DNA of 14,703 nucleotides, from the NCBI GenBank assembly GCA_001817055.1, contig MHHP01000036.1:1-14703 (forward strand). The letters are read 5' to 3'. The notes under the pieces are model-generated. The model had not been told where the DNA came from. It did not search any database and saw nothing but the letters and a program-made list of their open reading frames with translations. The translations under genes were made by a program, and so were the position numbers. The stretch comes from Candidatus Andersenbacteria bacterium RIFCSPHIGHO2_02_FULL_45_11. GTDB lineage: Bacteria > Patescibacteriota > Andersenbacteria > UBA10190. Position 1 is the stretch's first letter. Every line of letters starts with the position of its first letter. This document shows positions 7,625-14,172 of this stretch, piece after piece.

Positions 7625-7699
7625 TGGAGCCGGTTGTCGGAATCGAACCGACACTCTACGGTTTACAAAACCGTTGCTTTACCATTAAGCTAAACCGGC
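7625..7699 (-). tRNA. tRNA-Thr (anticodon TGT), with encoded CCA
   Basis: The minus strand folds as a cloverleaf. The acceptor stem is GCCGGTT with AACCGGC, the D arm GCTTAATGGTAAAGC, the anticodon stem ACGGT with ACCGT around TTTGTAA (anticodon TGT, complement of 7665-7667), and the T arm GTCGG with CCGAC. The discriminator T is followed by a genomic CCA (complement of 7625-7627), unlike the other Thr tRNA in this window. It reads ACA and probably other ACN codons. It leads directly into tyrS. Confidence 0.95.
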
Positions 7700-7746
7700 A
7701 AATACTAGATATAAGGATACTACTGGAATATAGCTGAGTAATGCAA

Positions 7747-8721
7747 CTACTCAACAACCGATTCTGCTATTTCGAATATTAGGTTAGTTGCGTCCATACG
7801 TACTTTTGCTCCGATTGGCTGCAAGAAATTTTCTACGTGATGGCCTATTTCACCAATCTGCATAATCGGGAAATTATACTCCCCCACTACTTCAAGTACC
7901 GTTTCCGCAATCGGTTGTTCATTGCCGACTACCTCTGGATTATCACTTTCCAGATTATAACCCACAACCATGCCTGCAACTATATCAAAATATCCGCGAA
8001 GTTTTAGTTGCATCAATGATTTGTGGATTTGTTTTTTTGGTAATTTATACGCTTCAAAAAATACAATTGCCCCGGCACTAGAGAGTTCATACTCCGTGCC
8101 TACAAGCTGCATAAAGCTTTGGATATTACCGCCGACCAACACCCCTTCCGCAACTCCGGGCTTGATAGATTGCCAACCGGTATATGCATGAGTAATCCCA
8201 TCAAATTCTTTCCAGTTCGGATTTGCGTGTATTTCTCCGGGCGTACCATCAAACAACATACGCCGTATCGATTCAAGCGTGTATGGCATATCGCGATCTG
8301 CGAAATCCAAAATCTCTAAGCCTAAAAATGTTATAGGCCCTGTTTTTGCCGTAATGGCAGACAACAGTGTCGTGGCGTCAGAAATACCGGTGATAATTTT
8401 TGGATTTTTTTTAATTAATTCGTAATCAAGCAGCGGCAACAGATCCAATGCCGTATCCCCTCCTGCAGAAAATACTATCGCCTTCACGTCGGGATTACGG
8501 ATCAGCTCATGAAAATCTGCCACACGCTCTTCCGGCGTACCCGCGCTGTAGTAATGCTTGGCATACGCATTCGATGCAACAAGTGTTCGCAGCCCAGTTG
8601 CCTGTTCAAAGTTGCTTTTTGCACGTTCAAAAAGCTCGCGTTTATGATCAATCGTTCCTGATGGAGAACATATTCCAACGATGTCGCCTTTATGGAGACG
8701 CTGAGGTTTGATGGGTTTCAT
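7747..8721 (-). CDS. S66-family serine peptidase (LD-carboxypeptidase / MccF-like)
   Basis: This 324-aa protein fits the S66 peptidase family (LdcA muramoyltetrapeptide carboxypeptidase and MccF). The N-terminal domain starts with the typical L-x-x-G-D-x-V-G-I-x-S-P-S-G (residues 9-22). The nucleophile is Ser114 in G-I-S-D-A-T, which follows the A-G-G-D loop (86-89). The likely Glu of the triad is Glu223 in F-F-E-A and the His is His294 in G-H-H, at spacings normal for the family. LdcA trims the terminal D-Ala from cell-wall tetrapeptides in the cytoplasm; MccF relatives hydrolyse microcin C-type peptide-nucleotides, and sequence alone does not settle which applies. No signal peptide is seen. 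AAAAGGA (8729-8735) lies 7 nt before the ATG and supports the start. Confidence 0.88.
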   Translation of the reverse strand: MKPIKPQRLHKGDIVGICSPSGTIDHKRELFERAKSNFEQATGLRTLVASNAYAKHYYSAGTPEERVADFHELIRNPDVKAIVFSAGGDTALDLLPLLDYELIKKNPKIITGISDATTLLSAITAKTGPITFLGLEILDFADRDMPYTLESIRRMLFDGTPGEIHANPNWKEFDGITHAYTGWQSIKPGVAEGVLVGGNIQSFMQLVGTEYELSSAGAIVFFEAYKLPKKQIHKSLMQLKLRGYFDIVAGMVVGYNLESDNPEVVGNEQPIAETVLEVVGEYNFPIMQIGEIGHHVENFLQPIGAKVRMDATNLIFEIAESVVE

Positions 8722-8782
8722 AATATATTCCTTTTATCATACATCCTCGCAATACTTCATGATATAAGGATACACTTATACC

Positions 8783-8929
8783 ATGAGTCAATCGCATACA
8801 AATCAAAAGTACACACTCCGCACAATGCCCCCTGCGGCTGCTCAGAGTATTGCAAAAACGATACAAGAATGGGAAGTTGTCGAGATTGAACTGGACAGGG
8901 CTTTGGATGAAATCGAAAAAGAAAAATAG
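8783..8929 (+). CDS. Small 48-aa ORF, possible antitoxin partner of the mazF remnant
   Basis: The frame reads ATG at 8783 to TAG at 8927-8929, giving 48 residues with an acidic helical C-terminus (E-W-E-V-V-E-I-E-L-D-R-A-L-D-E-I-E-K-E-K). An in-frame stop at 8765-8767 fixes the start region. AAGGA sits 12 nt upstream, rather far for a ribosome site. It ends just before the truncated mazF frame, the usual place for an antitoxin gene, and its acidic helix would suit toxin binding. I do not recognise the family, and the antitoxin role is only inferred from position. It may be non-functional, since the toxin is broken. Confidence 0.45.
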   Translation: MSQSHTNQKYTLRTMPPAAAQSIAKTIQEWEVVEIELDRALDEIEKEK

Positions 8930-8940
8930 GCAAACCTCTT

Positions 8941-9132
8941 TTGATTCCCCTATTGCCACCCGAAGGCGGACTACGAGCTGCATCTCATATTGTGACCGAT
9001 CAAATACGAACAATAGATAAGCAGCGTATTCAAAAAATAATCGGCAGAGTCAGCCCAAAGACACTTCTGGCAATAGAGCAGGCAATTAGAAATAACTTTG
9101 CCTTACCCGAGGGCGATATACTGGAAAGCTAA
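8941..9132 (+). pseudogene. mazF/pemK toxin remnant lacking its N-terminal half
   Basis: The 63 residues read from TTG at 8941 match the C-terminal half of MazF/PemK-type endoribonuclease toxins: L-L-P-P-E-G-G-L, then S-H-I-V-T-D-Q-I-R-T-I-D-K-x-R-I and I-G-R-V-S-P-K-T-L-x-A-I-E-x-A-I. Family members are about 105-120 aa and begin with a G-x-I-W-x-V/R-P-x-L region that carries part of the RNA-cleaving site; none of that is present. The same frame is open only back to 8911, where it runs through the end of the 48-aa ORF, so no hidden N-terminus exists nearby. The likely history is a deletion that removed the first half of the toxin. It should not encode an active toxin. Confidence 0.7.
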
Positions 9133-9263
9133 GAATCGCCTTTTTTGGGTCCTTTGAGAATAACTCAAGGCATACTAAATGATAGGTTTAGTCCATCAGT
9201 AGGCGAAAGCAGGCTTCATGCCTTGCGTGCGCAAGCACCTAGCTTACAGAGGGCTAATTTTAG
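9133..9263. other. Intergenic stretch with nested hairpin potential
   Basis: No gene is seen here. CAAGGCAT (9166-9173) pairs perfectly with ATGCCTTG (9218-9225), enclosing a 6-bp hairpin ACTAAA with TTTAGT (9174-9179 and 9187-9192) and a GCGAAAGC mini-hairpin (9203-9210, GAAA loop). Next comes GTGC-GCAA-GCAC (9227-9238), with a GCAA loop. Upstream, CCTTTGAG and CTCAAGG (9151-9158 and 9164-9170) can pair as an alternative. It could be a small RNA, the end of a lost mobile element, or the 3' region of the PhoU-like gene. There is no U-tract typical of a terminator on either strand. Confidence 0.35.
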
Positions 9264-10280
9264 TTATACCAAATGGATTTTTAAAGTGGTACCCATATCT
9301 TTTTCTGCGGTATATGTAGAATAGTTTATCGTTGCTTCGGCGATATTCATAAGATATCCTCGCGTCCGATCAAGGCTATCTAGCATTGTTATACCGAGCA
9401 TAGAATATTGTTGATGCTTCTGCCTCATCCGTATCAGGTTATCTTCTACATGATCGTTTTGATCGAGTAGTATATGTGCGAGTTTATGACTCACTGCATG
9501 GATGATGTTTTGTGCATCATCAAGTATCTGCAGGATTTGTTTCGTGGATACGGTAAGGGCTTTCGCTGTAGTTGGTTTCATGGAATCGTCCTGGGTAACT
9601 GCCGTAGCAATTTTTACCGCATGGTCGGCGATACGTTCTAATTGCAATGCAACTGTGTGATAATAACTTATTCCTAGTCGATCAATGCCTACATCCTCTT
9701 CTGTGATACGATCTTCAAGTATCGAATGAAATTGGCGGTTAATGACCAGGTAGAGTTTATCGATGTCCCTGTCTCTGCTGATAATATCTTGGGCCGAATC
9801 AATATCTTTTTGTAATGCTGCCTCTATTGCGTCTGCGATCATGGATCGGGCAAGCAAGAACATTTTATCGACCATATCAGGGATGGGTAGTTTCGTAATA
9901 TCTAAAATATTTCGTATAACGACAGTTCCGGAAGATTCTTCGACTATTTCAAATCCGATAAGTCGGTCGATAATTGATCGTATATGAGAGCGCTGAGCCT
10001 TGGTGAGTCCGGGGAACAAGAATGTGATTTCATTTACTCCAGAAATAAAGAGTGCGATTGCTTTTCGCATAATCATATCTGGCGTAAGGTTTTTCATTTG
10101 AAGTATCGTTTGAGAAGATTGTCCACGCTCCGAAACTGGTTTCAAAAGAAGCGTACCAGATCCTTGGGAATGCATGGCAACTTGCTGTCCGTATTGCAGT
10201 TGTTGGTCATCAATCCATTTTTTAGGCAAGGTAACAGTCAAACTTGCACCCCCTGTACGTTGTAGTTTTCGTTTCTCCAT
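9264..10280 (-). CDS. PhoU-family phosphate regulator with N-terminal AbrB-like domain
   Basis: This is a 338-aa cytoplasmic protein. Residues 1-50 have the swapped-hairpin AbrB/SpoVT form (R-K-L-Q-R-T-G-G-A-S-L-T-V-T-L-P-K-K-W, then Y-G-Q-Q-V), a DNA-binding fold that usually acts as a dimer. Residues about 130-325 are two PhoU repeats of three helices. The first ends in L-E-R-I-A-D-H-A-V-K-I-A (214-225), the metal-binding signature of PhoU, and the second has D-S-L-D-R-T-R-G-Y-L-M-N-I-A-E-A (301-316). Proteins of this two-domain type are typical of Archaea. Its position divergent from pstSCAB strongly suggests control of phosphate uptake, perhaps as a direct repressor. The start is fixed by the conserved N-terminus; no Shine-Dalgarno sequence is visible. 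Confidence 0.88.
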   Translation of the reverse strand: MEKRKLQRTGGASLTVTLPKKWIDDQQLQYGQQVAMHSQGSGTLLLKPVSERGQSSQTILQMKNLTPDMIMRKAIALFISGVNEITFLFPGLTKAQRSHIRSIIDRLIGFEIVEESSGTVVIRNILDITKLPIPDMVDKMFLLARSMIADAIEAALQKDIDSAQDIISRDRDIDKLYLVINRQFHSILEDRITEEDVGIDRLGISYYHTVALQLERIADHAVKIATAVTQDDSMKPTTAKALTVSTKQILQILDDAQNIIHAVSHKLAHILLDQNDHVEDNLIRMRQKHQQYSMLGITMLDSLDRTRGYLMNIAEATINYSTYTAEKDMGTTLKIHLV

Positions 10281-10284
10281 ATGT

Positions 10285-10300
10285 CTATATATGTATATAG
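10285..10300. promoter_or_regulatory. Inverted repeat at the PhoU-like start, possible operator
   Basis: CTATATA and TATATAG arms (7 bp each, 2-nt centre) lie 4 nt before the ATG of the AbrB-PhoU gene. TATAGT (10309-10304, minus strand) just upstream could be the -10, placing the transcription start inside the repeat. An AbrB-like domain binding here would give autoregulation; this is inference, and the AT-rich context makes chance palindromes likely. Confidence 0.4.
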
Positions 10301-10360
10301 CCTACTATACAGCCTGTTGAAAACTCATTGGTTTTTGCTGTATGCCATAAGTCTAAAAGA

Positions 10361-10390
10361 ATATATATTTAAATAAGTTATATATATTTA
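10361..10390 (+). promoter_or_regulatory. Direct repeat in the pstS promoter region
   Basis: ATATATATTTA occurs twice, at 10361-10371 and 10380-10390, 19 bp apart, shortly before pstS. TTATAC (10388-10393) is a possible -10, with no good -35, as in activator-dependent phosphate promoters. The repeats could be regulator sites, but no known Pho box consensus is matched and the region is simply AT-rich. Confidence 0.35.
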
Positions 10391-10408
10391 TACATTAACT
10401 CTATTTAT

Positions 10409-11446
10409 ATGAATAAACAATTCATTACAGGAGCGATAGTAGTAATTGTTATATTACTAGGCTACGGGGTCATGAGCCGTAGTGATACGAATAATGACGG
10501 GTCGGATGCAGGCTCAAGGGAGAAAAGCATTATTACCGTAGATGGATCATCTACGGTATTTCCTATTACGGAGGCAGTAGCCGAAGATTTTCAGAAAACA
10601 GATAGTCTCGTGAATGTAACGGTGGGTGTTTCTGGCACCGGTGGAGGGTTTAAAAAGTTTTGTGCAGGGGAAACGCATATAAGCGATGCTTCCAGGCCTA
10701 TTAAGTCCACAGAAGCTGATGCATGCAAGGCGTCCAATATTGGATATATTGAGTTGCCAGTAGCGTACGATGGATTAGCTGTAATGGTACATCCTAAGAA
10801 CACATGGGTAGACTCCCTAACGGTGACGGAATTAAAAAAGATATGGGAGCCAGGGGCGCAGGGTAAAGTGTTGAAGTGGAGCGATGTTCGTGCGAGCTGG
10901 CCTAACACAGAACTGCATCTCTATGGACCAGGAGCAGACTCGGGAACGTTTGACTACTTTACGGAAGCCATCGTAGGCAAGGAAGATAGCAGCCGAGGAG
11001 ATTTTACGGCAAGTGAGGATGACAACGTGCTTGTTCAGGGAATTTCAAATGATCAGGGCGCTCTCGGATTCTTCGGTTTGGCGTACTATGAACAGAATAA
11101 AGACAAGCTTAAGCTAGTTCCGGTTGATGATGGTAAAGCAGAAAACGGAGCAGGCGCAATCTTGCCCAGCCGAGAGACAGTTGAAGGTGGGACATACCAA
11201 CCGTTATCTCGTCCAATATTCATTTACGTATCGCAAGCAGCTGCTGATAGAGAGGACGTAAGCCGTTTCGTTGAGTACTACTTGGATCAAGCAACAAAGC
11301 TGGTGCCTCAAGTAGGATACATTACGTTGCCTGGAAATTCGTATGAACGCGCACGAGATAAATTTAAAAAGCGTACAGTGGGTTCTGCATTTGCAGGAGG
11401 GTCGCAAGTAGGCGTAACAATTGATCACATACTCGATGCTCGCTAA
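10409..11446 (+). CDS. pstS: Phosphate ABC transporter substrate-binding protein PstS
   Basis: This 345-aa protein captures phosphate outside the membrane and hands it to PstC/PstA. Residues 6-22 are a membrane helix with no lipobox Cys, so it is held by a transmembrane anchor rather than a lipid. A hydrophilic spacer (about 24-40) follows. Phosphate-site motifs of the family are clear: D-G-S-S-T-V-F-P-I-T (45-54), V-S-G-T-G-G-G-F-K-K-F (74-84), S-D-A-S-R (92-96) and G-P-G-A-D-S-G-T-F-D-Y-F (173-184). Cys85 and Cys106 may form a disulfide. It is first in the pst operon and its last 11 bases overlap the likely pstC start. The ATG has no visible Shine-Dalgarno sequence. Confidence 0.95.
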   Translation: MNKQFITGAIVVIVILLGYGVMSRSDTNNDGSDAGSREKSIITVDGSSTVFPITEAVAEDFQKTDSLVNVTVGVSGTGGGFKKFCAGETHISDASRPIKSTEADACKASNIGYIELPVAYDGLAVMVHPKNTWVDSLTVTELKKIWEPGAQGKVLKWSDVRASWPNTELHLYGPGADSGTFDYFTEAIVGKEDSSRGDFTASEDDNVLVQGISNDQGALGFFGLAYYEQNKDKLKLVPVDDGKAENGAGAILPSRETVEGGTYQPLSRPIFIYVSQAAADREDVSRFVEYYLDQATKLVPQVGYITLPGNSYERARDKFKKRTVGSAFAGGSQVGVTIDHILDAR

Positions 11447-12338
11447 GGATGCTGTGTATGCGCGCCGTGTCGGCGAATACGCCATTGAAGTGCTCATTAA
11501 ACTAGCGGCGTTCTCTTCCATTGTCATTACCATTGGTATTATCGCGGTGCTCATGACGGAAACGATACGATTTTTCCAAGAAGTTTCCGTCTGGGAGTTT
11601 TTGACAGGAAGAGAGTGGACTCCACTTTTTTCCAATAAAAAATTCGGAGTTCTGCCGCTCTTTGCTGGTACTGCAATTACCTCTGGTATTGCAATGATTG
11701 TTGCCTTGCCACTTGGTCTGATGAGTGCCATCTATTTGAGTGAATATGCGCGGGAACGTGTGCGTTCGATTCTAAAACCGATACTAGAAATTTTGGCTGC
11801 TGTTCCTACGGTCGTATATGGATATTTTGCATTGCAGCTCGTAACACCGCTTTTACAACGGCTCATACCTAGTCTTTCTGGGTTCAATGCGCTTTCCCCC
11901 GGTATTGTAATGGGCATTATGATCTTGCCGATTATATCCTCTTTAAGCGAAGATGCATTGCGTGCGGTGCCTCATAGTTTACGTGAAGGCTCGTACGCTC
12001 TGGGTGCAAGTAGGTGGCAGATGGTATTTTCGGTCGCTGTCCCAGCAGCCTTTTCCGGAATCACATCTGCTTTTTTATTAGGAGTTTCTCGTGCAATTGG
12101 AGAGACCATGATTGTTGCTATTGCTGCCGGACTGCAACCGCGGCTTACGCTCAATCCGCTTGTCCCTATTGAAACAGTAACGTCGTACATTGTTCAAGTA
12201 AGTATGGGCGATACGCCGACCGACTCTCTGGAATACAGGACGATATTTGCAGTGGGCATGACACTTTTCCTCGGGGCCTTTATGTTTAATGTATTGGGTG
12301 CGTGGCTTCAAAATCGTTTTCGAGAAATTTATGAATGA
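11436..12338 (+). CDS. pstC: Phosphate ABC transporter permease PstC
   Basis: This is a 300-aa inner-membrane permease with about six hydrophobic helices, forming the phosphate channel with PstA. The cytoplasmic EAA loop, which contacts PstB, reads E-D-A-L-R-A-V-P-H-S-L-R-E-G-S-Y-A-L-G-A (from about residue 172), and S-R-A-I-G-E-T-M follows as in PstC. The C-terminal segment with Y-R-T-I-F-A-V-G is typical of PstC rather than PstA. I chose ATG at 11436, overlapping the end of pstS by 11 bases; a TTG at 11421 would add 5 residues and cannot be excluded. Codons 176-195 are identical in DNA sequence to part of pstA. Confidence 0.93.
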   Translation: MLAKDAVYARRVGEYAIEVLIKLAAFSSIVITIGIIAVLMTETIRFFQEVSVWEFLTGREWTPLFSNKKFGVLPLFAGTAITSGIAMIVALPLGLMSAIYLSEYARERVRSILKPILEILAAVPTVVYGYFALQLVTPLLQRLIPSLSGFNALSPGIVMGIMILPIISSLSEDALRAVPHSLREGSYALGASRWQMVFSVAVPAAFSGITSAFLLGVSRAIGETMIVAIAAGLQPRLTLNPLVPIETVTSYIVQVSMGDTPTDSLEYRTIFAVGMTLFLGAFMFNVLGAWLQNRFREIYE

Positions 12339-12899
12339 TATATATCGTCATCAGAATGAGCCATGGTGGGTGCGCCGGGCATCTGGTATTGACCAAGTTG
12401 TACGATATGCCGGAGTATTGAGTATTCTCTTTGGCGTAGTGGTGCTTGTGGTACTTTTCGGACAAGCACTTATAGAAGGATTTCCCAGGCTACAGTTAGA
12501 ATTTTTTACAAGCTTTCCTTCAAGAATAGCTTCTCAGGCTGGTATTTTATCAGCGTGGGTAGGGACGATATGGGTGATTGTACTATGTGCGCTTATGGCT
12601 GTTCCATTAGGAGTGATGACTGCCTTGTACTTAGAGGAATATAGTAGTCGGCATTTGTTGTCTCGTATCCTCGAAATTAATATCGCAAACTTAGCTGGAG
12701 TTCCATCTATAATATATGGCTTGCTCGGTCTTGGGCTGTTTGTTCGTTTGCTGGCTCTTGGGCGGAGCGTATTGGCAGGGGCTGGAACACTTGCGCTTTT
12801 GATTTTACCAATTGTAATTTTGGCAACTCGCGAAGCACTTCGTGCGGTGCCTCATAGTTTACGTGAAGGCTCGTACGCTCTGGGTGCAAGTAGGTGGCA
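11961..12899. repeat. 59-bp perfect direct repeat shared by pstC and pstA
   Basis: Bases 11961-12019 in pstC and 12841-12899 in pstA are identical over 59 positions and 880 bp apart, both in the same reading frame. They encode the EAA loop (R-A-V-P-H-S-L-R-E-G-S-Y-A-L-G-A-S-R-W-Q). Identity stops abruptly on each side: the flanking ten bases before share only about six positions. Identity at silent positions suggests recent copying rather than selection on protein alone. Confidence 0.95.
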
Positions 12900-13212
12900 A
12901 ACCATTTGGCATCAGGTACTTCCGGCGGCGTTTCCGAGTATTTTAACCGGTATTATTTTAGCCGTCTCAAGGGCAGTAGGAGAGACTGCGCCACTTATTA
13001 TGATTGGCGCATTAACATACATTGCGTTTCTGCCACAATCAGTTCGAGACCCTTTTACAGTATTGCCCATACAAGTTTTTAATTGGGTTTCTCGGCCCCA
13101 GCAGGCATTTACAGCGAACGCAGCCGCCGGAGTAGTGGTATTGCTTGGTATTACACTTACTATTAACGCTGTGGCTATTTGGCTACGGCATCGATATCAA
13201 CAAAAAATATGA
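12331..13212 (+). CDS. pstA: Phosphate ABC transporter permease PstA
   Basis: This 293-aa permease is the second half of the phosphate channel, with about six membrane helices. Family marks include G-x-P-S-I-I-Y-G-L-L-G-L-G (near residues 124-136), the EAA loop at about 167-187 contacting PstB, and S-R-A-V-G-E-T-A-P-L-I-M-I-G-A, which is diagnostic of PstA. The cytoplasmic N-terminus is basic (R-H, V-R-R). I chose the ATG at 12331, which overlaps the pstC stop by 8 bases; the upstream ATG at 12289 would extend 14 residues into pstC coding sequence and lacks family support. The stop overlaps the pstB start (ATGA). Confidence 0.93.
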   Translation: MNDIYRHQNEPWWVRRASGIDQVVRYAGVLSILFGVVVLVVLFGQALIEGFPRLQLEFFTSFPSRIASQAGILSAWVGTIWVIVLCALMAVPLGVMTALYLEEYSSRHLLSRILEINIANLAGVPSIIYGLLGLGLFVRLLALGRSVLAGAGTLALLILPIVILATREALRAVPHSLREGSYALGASRWQTIWHQVLPAAFPSILTGIILAVSRAVGETAPLIMIGALTYIAFLPQSVRDPFTVLPIQVFNWVSRPQQAFTANAAAGVVVLLGITLTINAVAIWLRHRYQQKI

Positions 13213-13982
13213 ACGATACACACACAATGAATATGGTTTTTTCTATACGGGGTCTTCAGGCAGGATACGGGCAAAAATCCGTGCTGCATGATGTAAGTAT
13301 TGACATACCTCCTCGATCTATTACGGCAATTATCGGCCCTTCTGGTTGTGGGAAAAGTACGTTTTTACGATGCTTAAATCGAATGAACGATTTAACTCCA
13401 GATTTTTATGTTCGGGGAAAAGTGATGCATCGTGATGAAGATGTATATGGGCAAAGCGTAGACGTTACTCATTTGCGAAGGAGGATTGGAATGGTATTTC
13501 AAAAACCAAACCCTTTTCCGAAAAGTATTTTTGATAACGTAGCATATGGCCTTCGCATTCACGGTATGCGCGATCAAAAAAAGATTACAGAAAAAGTGCA
13601 TGATAGCTTGGTGAAGGCAGCGTTATGGGACGAGGTCAAAGATCATCTAGCGATGCCAGCACTTCGATTATCGGGCGGGCAGCAACAGCGACTGTGTATC
13701 GCTCGAACCATTGCAGTTGCTCCGGAAGTTATCTTATTTGATGAGCCTTGTTCCGCACTTGATCCTGTTTCTACGCGCAATATTGAAAACCTTATCGTGC
13801 ATCTTAAAAAGGACTATGCGCTTATAGTGGTTACTCACAACTTGCAGCAAGCGCATCGAATTGCTGATTATGTAGGGTTTTTCCATATGGGTCGCTTGGT
13901 TGAATTTGGTGCAATGAAGCAAGTGTTTGAAGAATCAACGCATCAATTAACTCGCGACTACGTTCAGGGGGTATTTGGGTAA
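13209..13982 (+). CDS. pstB: Phosphate ABC transporter ATP-binding protein PstB
   Basis: This 257-aa cytoplasmic ATPase powers phosphate import through PstC/PstA. Walker A is G-P-S-G-C-G-K-S-T (43-51), the Q-loop Gln is Q98 in V-F-Q-K-P-N-P-F-P-K-S-I, typical of PstB, the ABC signature is L-S-G-G-Q-Q-Q-R (154-161), Walker B is V-I-L-F-D-E-P (174-180), and the switch His is H210. The length is normal for PstB. I chose ATG at 13209, overlapping the pstA stop (ATGA); the ATG at 13179 lies inside pstA and adds 10 unconserved residues. It is last in the operon. No phoU follows, its place being taken by the divergent AbrB-PhoU gene. Confidence 0.96.
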   Translation: MNDTHTMNMVFSIRGLQAGYGQKSVLHDVSIDIPPRSITAIIGPSGCGKSTFLRCLNRMNDLTPDFYVRGKVMHRDEDVYGQSVDVTHLRRRIGMVFQKPNPFPKSIFDNVAYGLRIHGMRDQKKITEKVHDSLVKAALWDEVKDHLAMPALRLSGGQQQRLCIARTIAVAPEVILFDEPCSALDPVSTRNIENLIVHLKKDYALIVVTHNLQQAHRIADYVGFFHMGRLVEFGAMKQVFEESTHQLTRDYVQGVFG

Positions 13983-14118
13983 TCTCTATTTTTTGTCCAC
14001 GCTTACATTACTACGTCGAACTGACAAGGACAGTCTATTAGATCAGTTGTTTGGAGAGGTTAGGACATTGGCGACGATATTTCAATCTGCATAAGGGTAA
14101 GGGGTTTGAGTTTTAGGT
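13983..14118. other. Intergenic gap after pstB, no gene seen
   Basis: No plausible coding frame, RNA gene or strong terminator for pstB is visible. T-rich ATTTTTTG occurs at about 13988-13995 without a preceding stable hairpin. pst transcription may instead end in the convergent hairpin near 14127-14149. Confidence 0.4.
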
Positions 14119-14149
14119 AAAAAAGAGCCCACGACTCGGTGTCGTGAGC
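14119..14149 (-). terminator. Rho-independent terminator of the PQ-loop gene
   Basis: In minus-strand sense, GCTCACGAC pairs with GTCGTGGGC (9 bp with one G-T pair, 5-nt loop) and is followed by TCTTTTTT (14126-14119). It sits 23 nt after the stop at 14173. On the plus strand the stem is followed by AAAGGGTTTT, so it might weakly stop pst transcription too. Confidence 0.8.
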
Positions 14150-14172
14150 AAAGGGTTTTAGTGTGGTGAGGT

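Noticed and set aside
7735..7753. Hairpin TGAGTA/TACTCA at the end of the LD-carboxypeptidase gene, as a terminator
   Set aside because: The stem is only 6 bp, covers the stop codon and has no T-tract after it on the minus strand.
9161..9230. Integron attC site or known riboswitch in the 9133-9263 stretch
   Set aside because: TAACTCAAGG resembles part of attC, but no matching GTTRRRY core or cassette gene is present, and no known riboswitch core is recognised.
10591..10908. 105-codon minus-strand ORF inside pstS
   Set aside because: It is antisense to a clear PstS coding region and has no domain features.
11421..11435. TTG start giving a longer PstC
   Set aside because: The ATG at 11436 is a stronger start codon and the extra residues show no conservation I recognise; kept only as an alternative.
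12289..12330. Upstream ATG for PstA
   Set aside because: It would lie within pstC coding sequence, and ATG at 12331 matches the tight overlaps of this operon.
13179..13208. Upstream ATG for PstB
   Set aside because: It lies in pstA coding sequence. The ATGA overlap at 13209 gives a normal PstB length.
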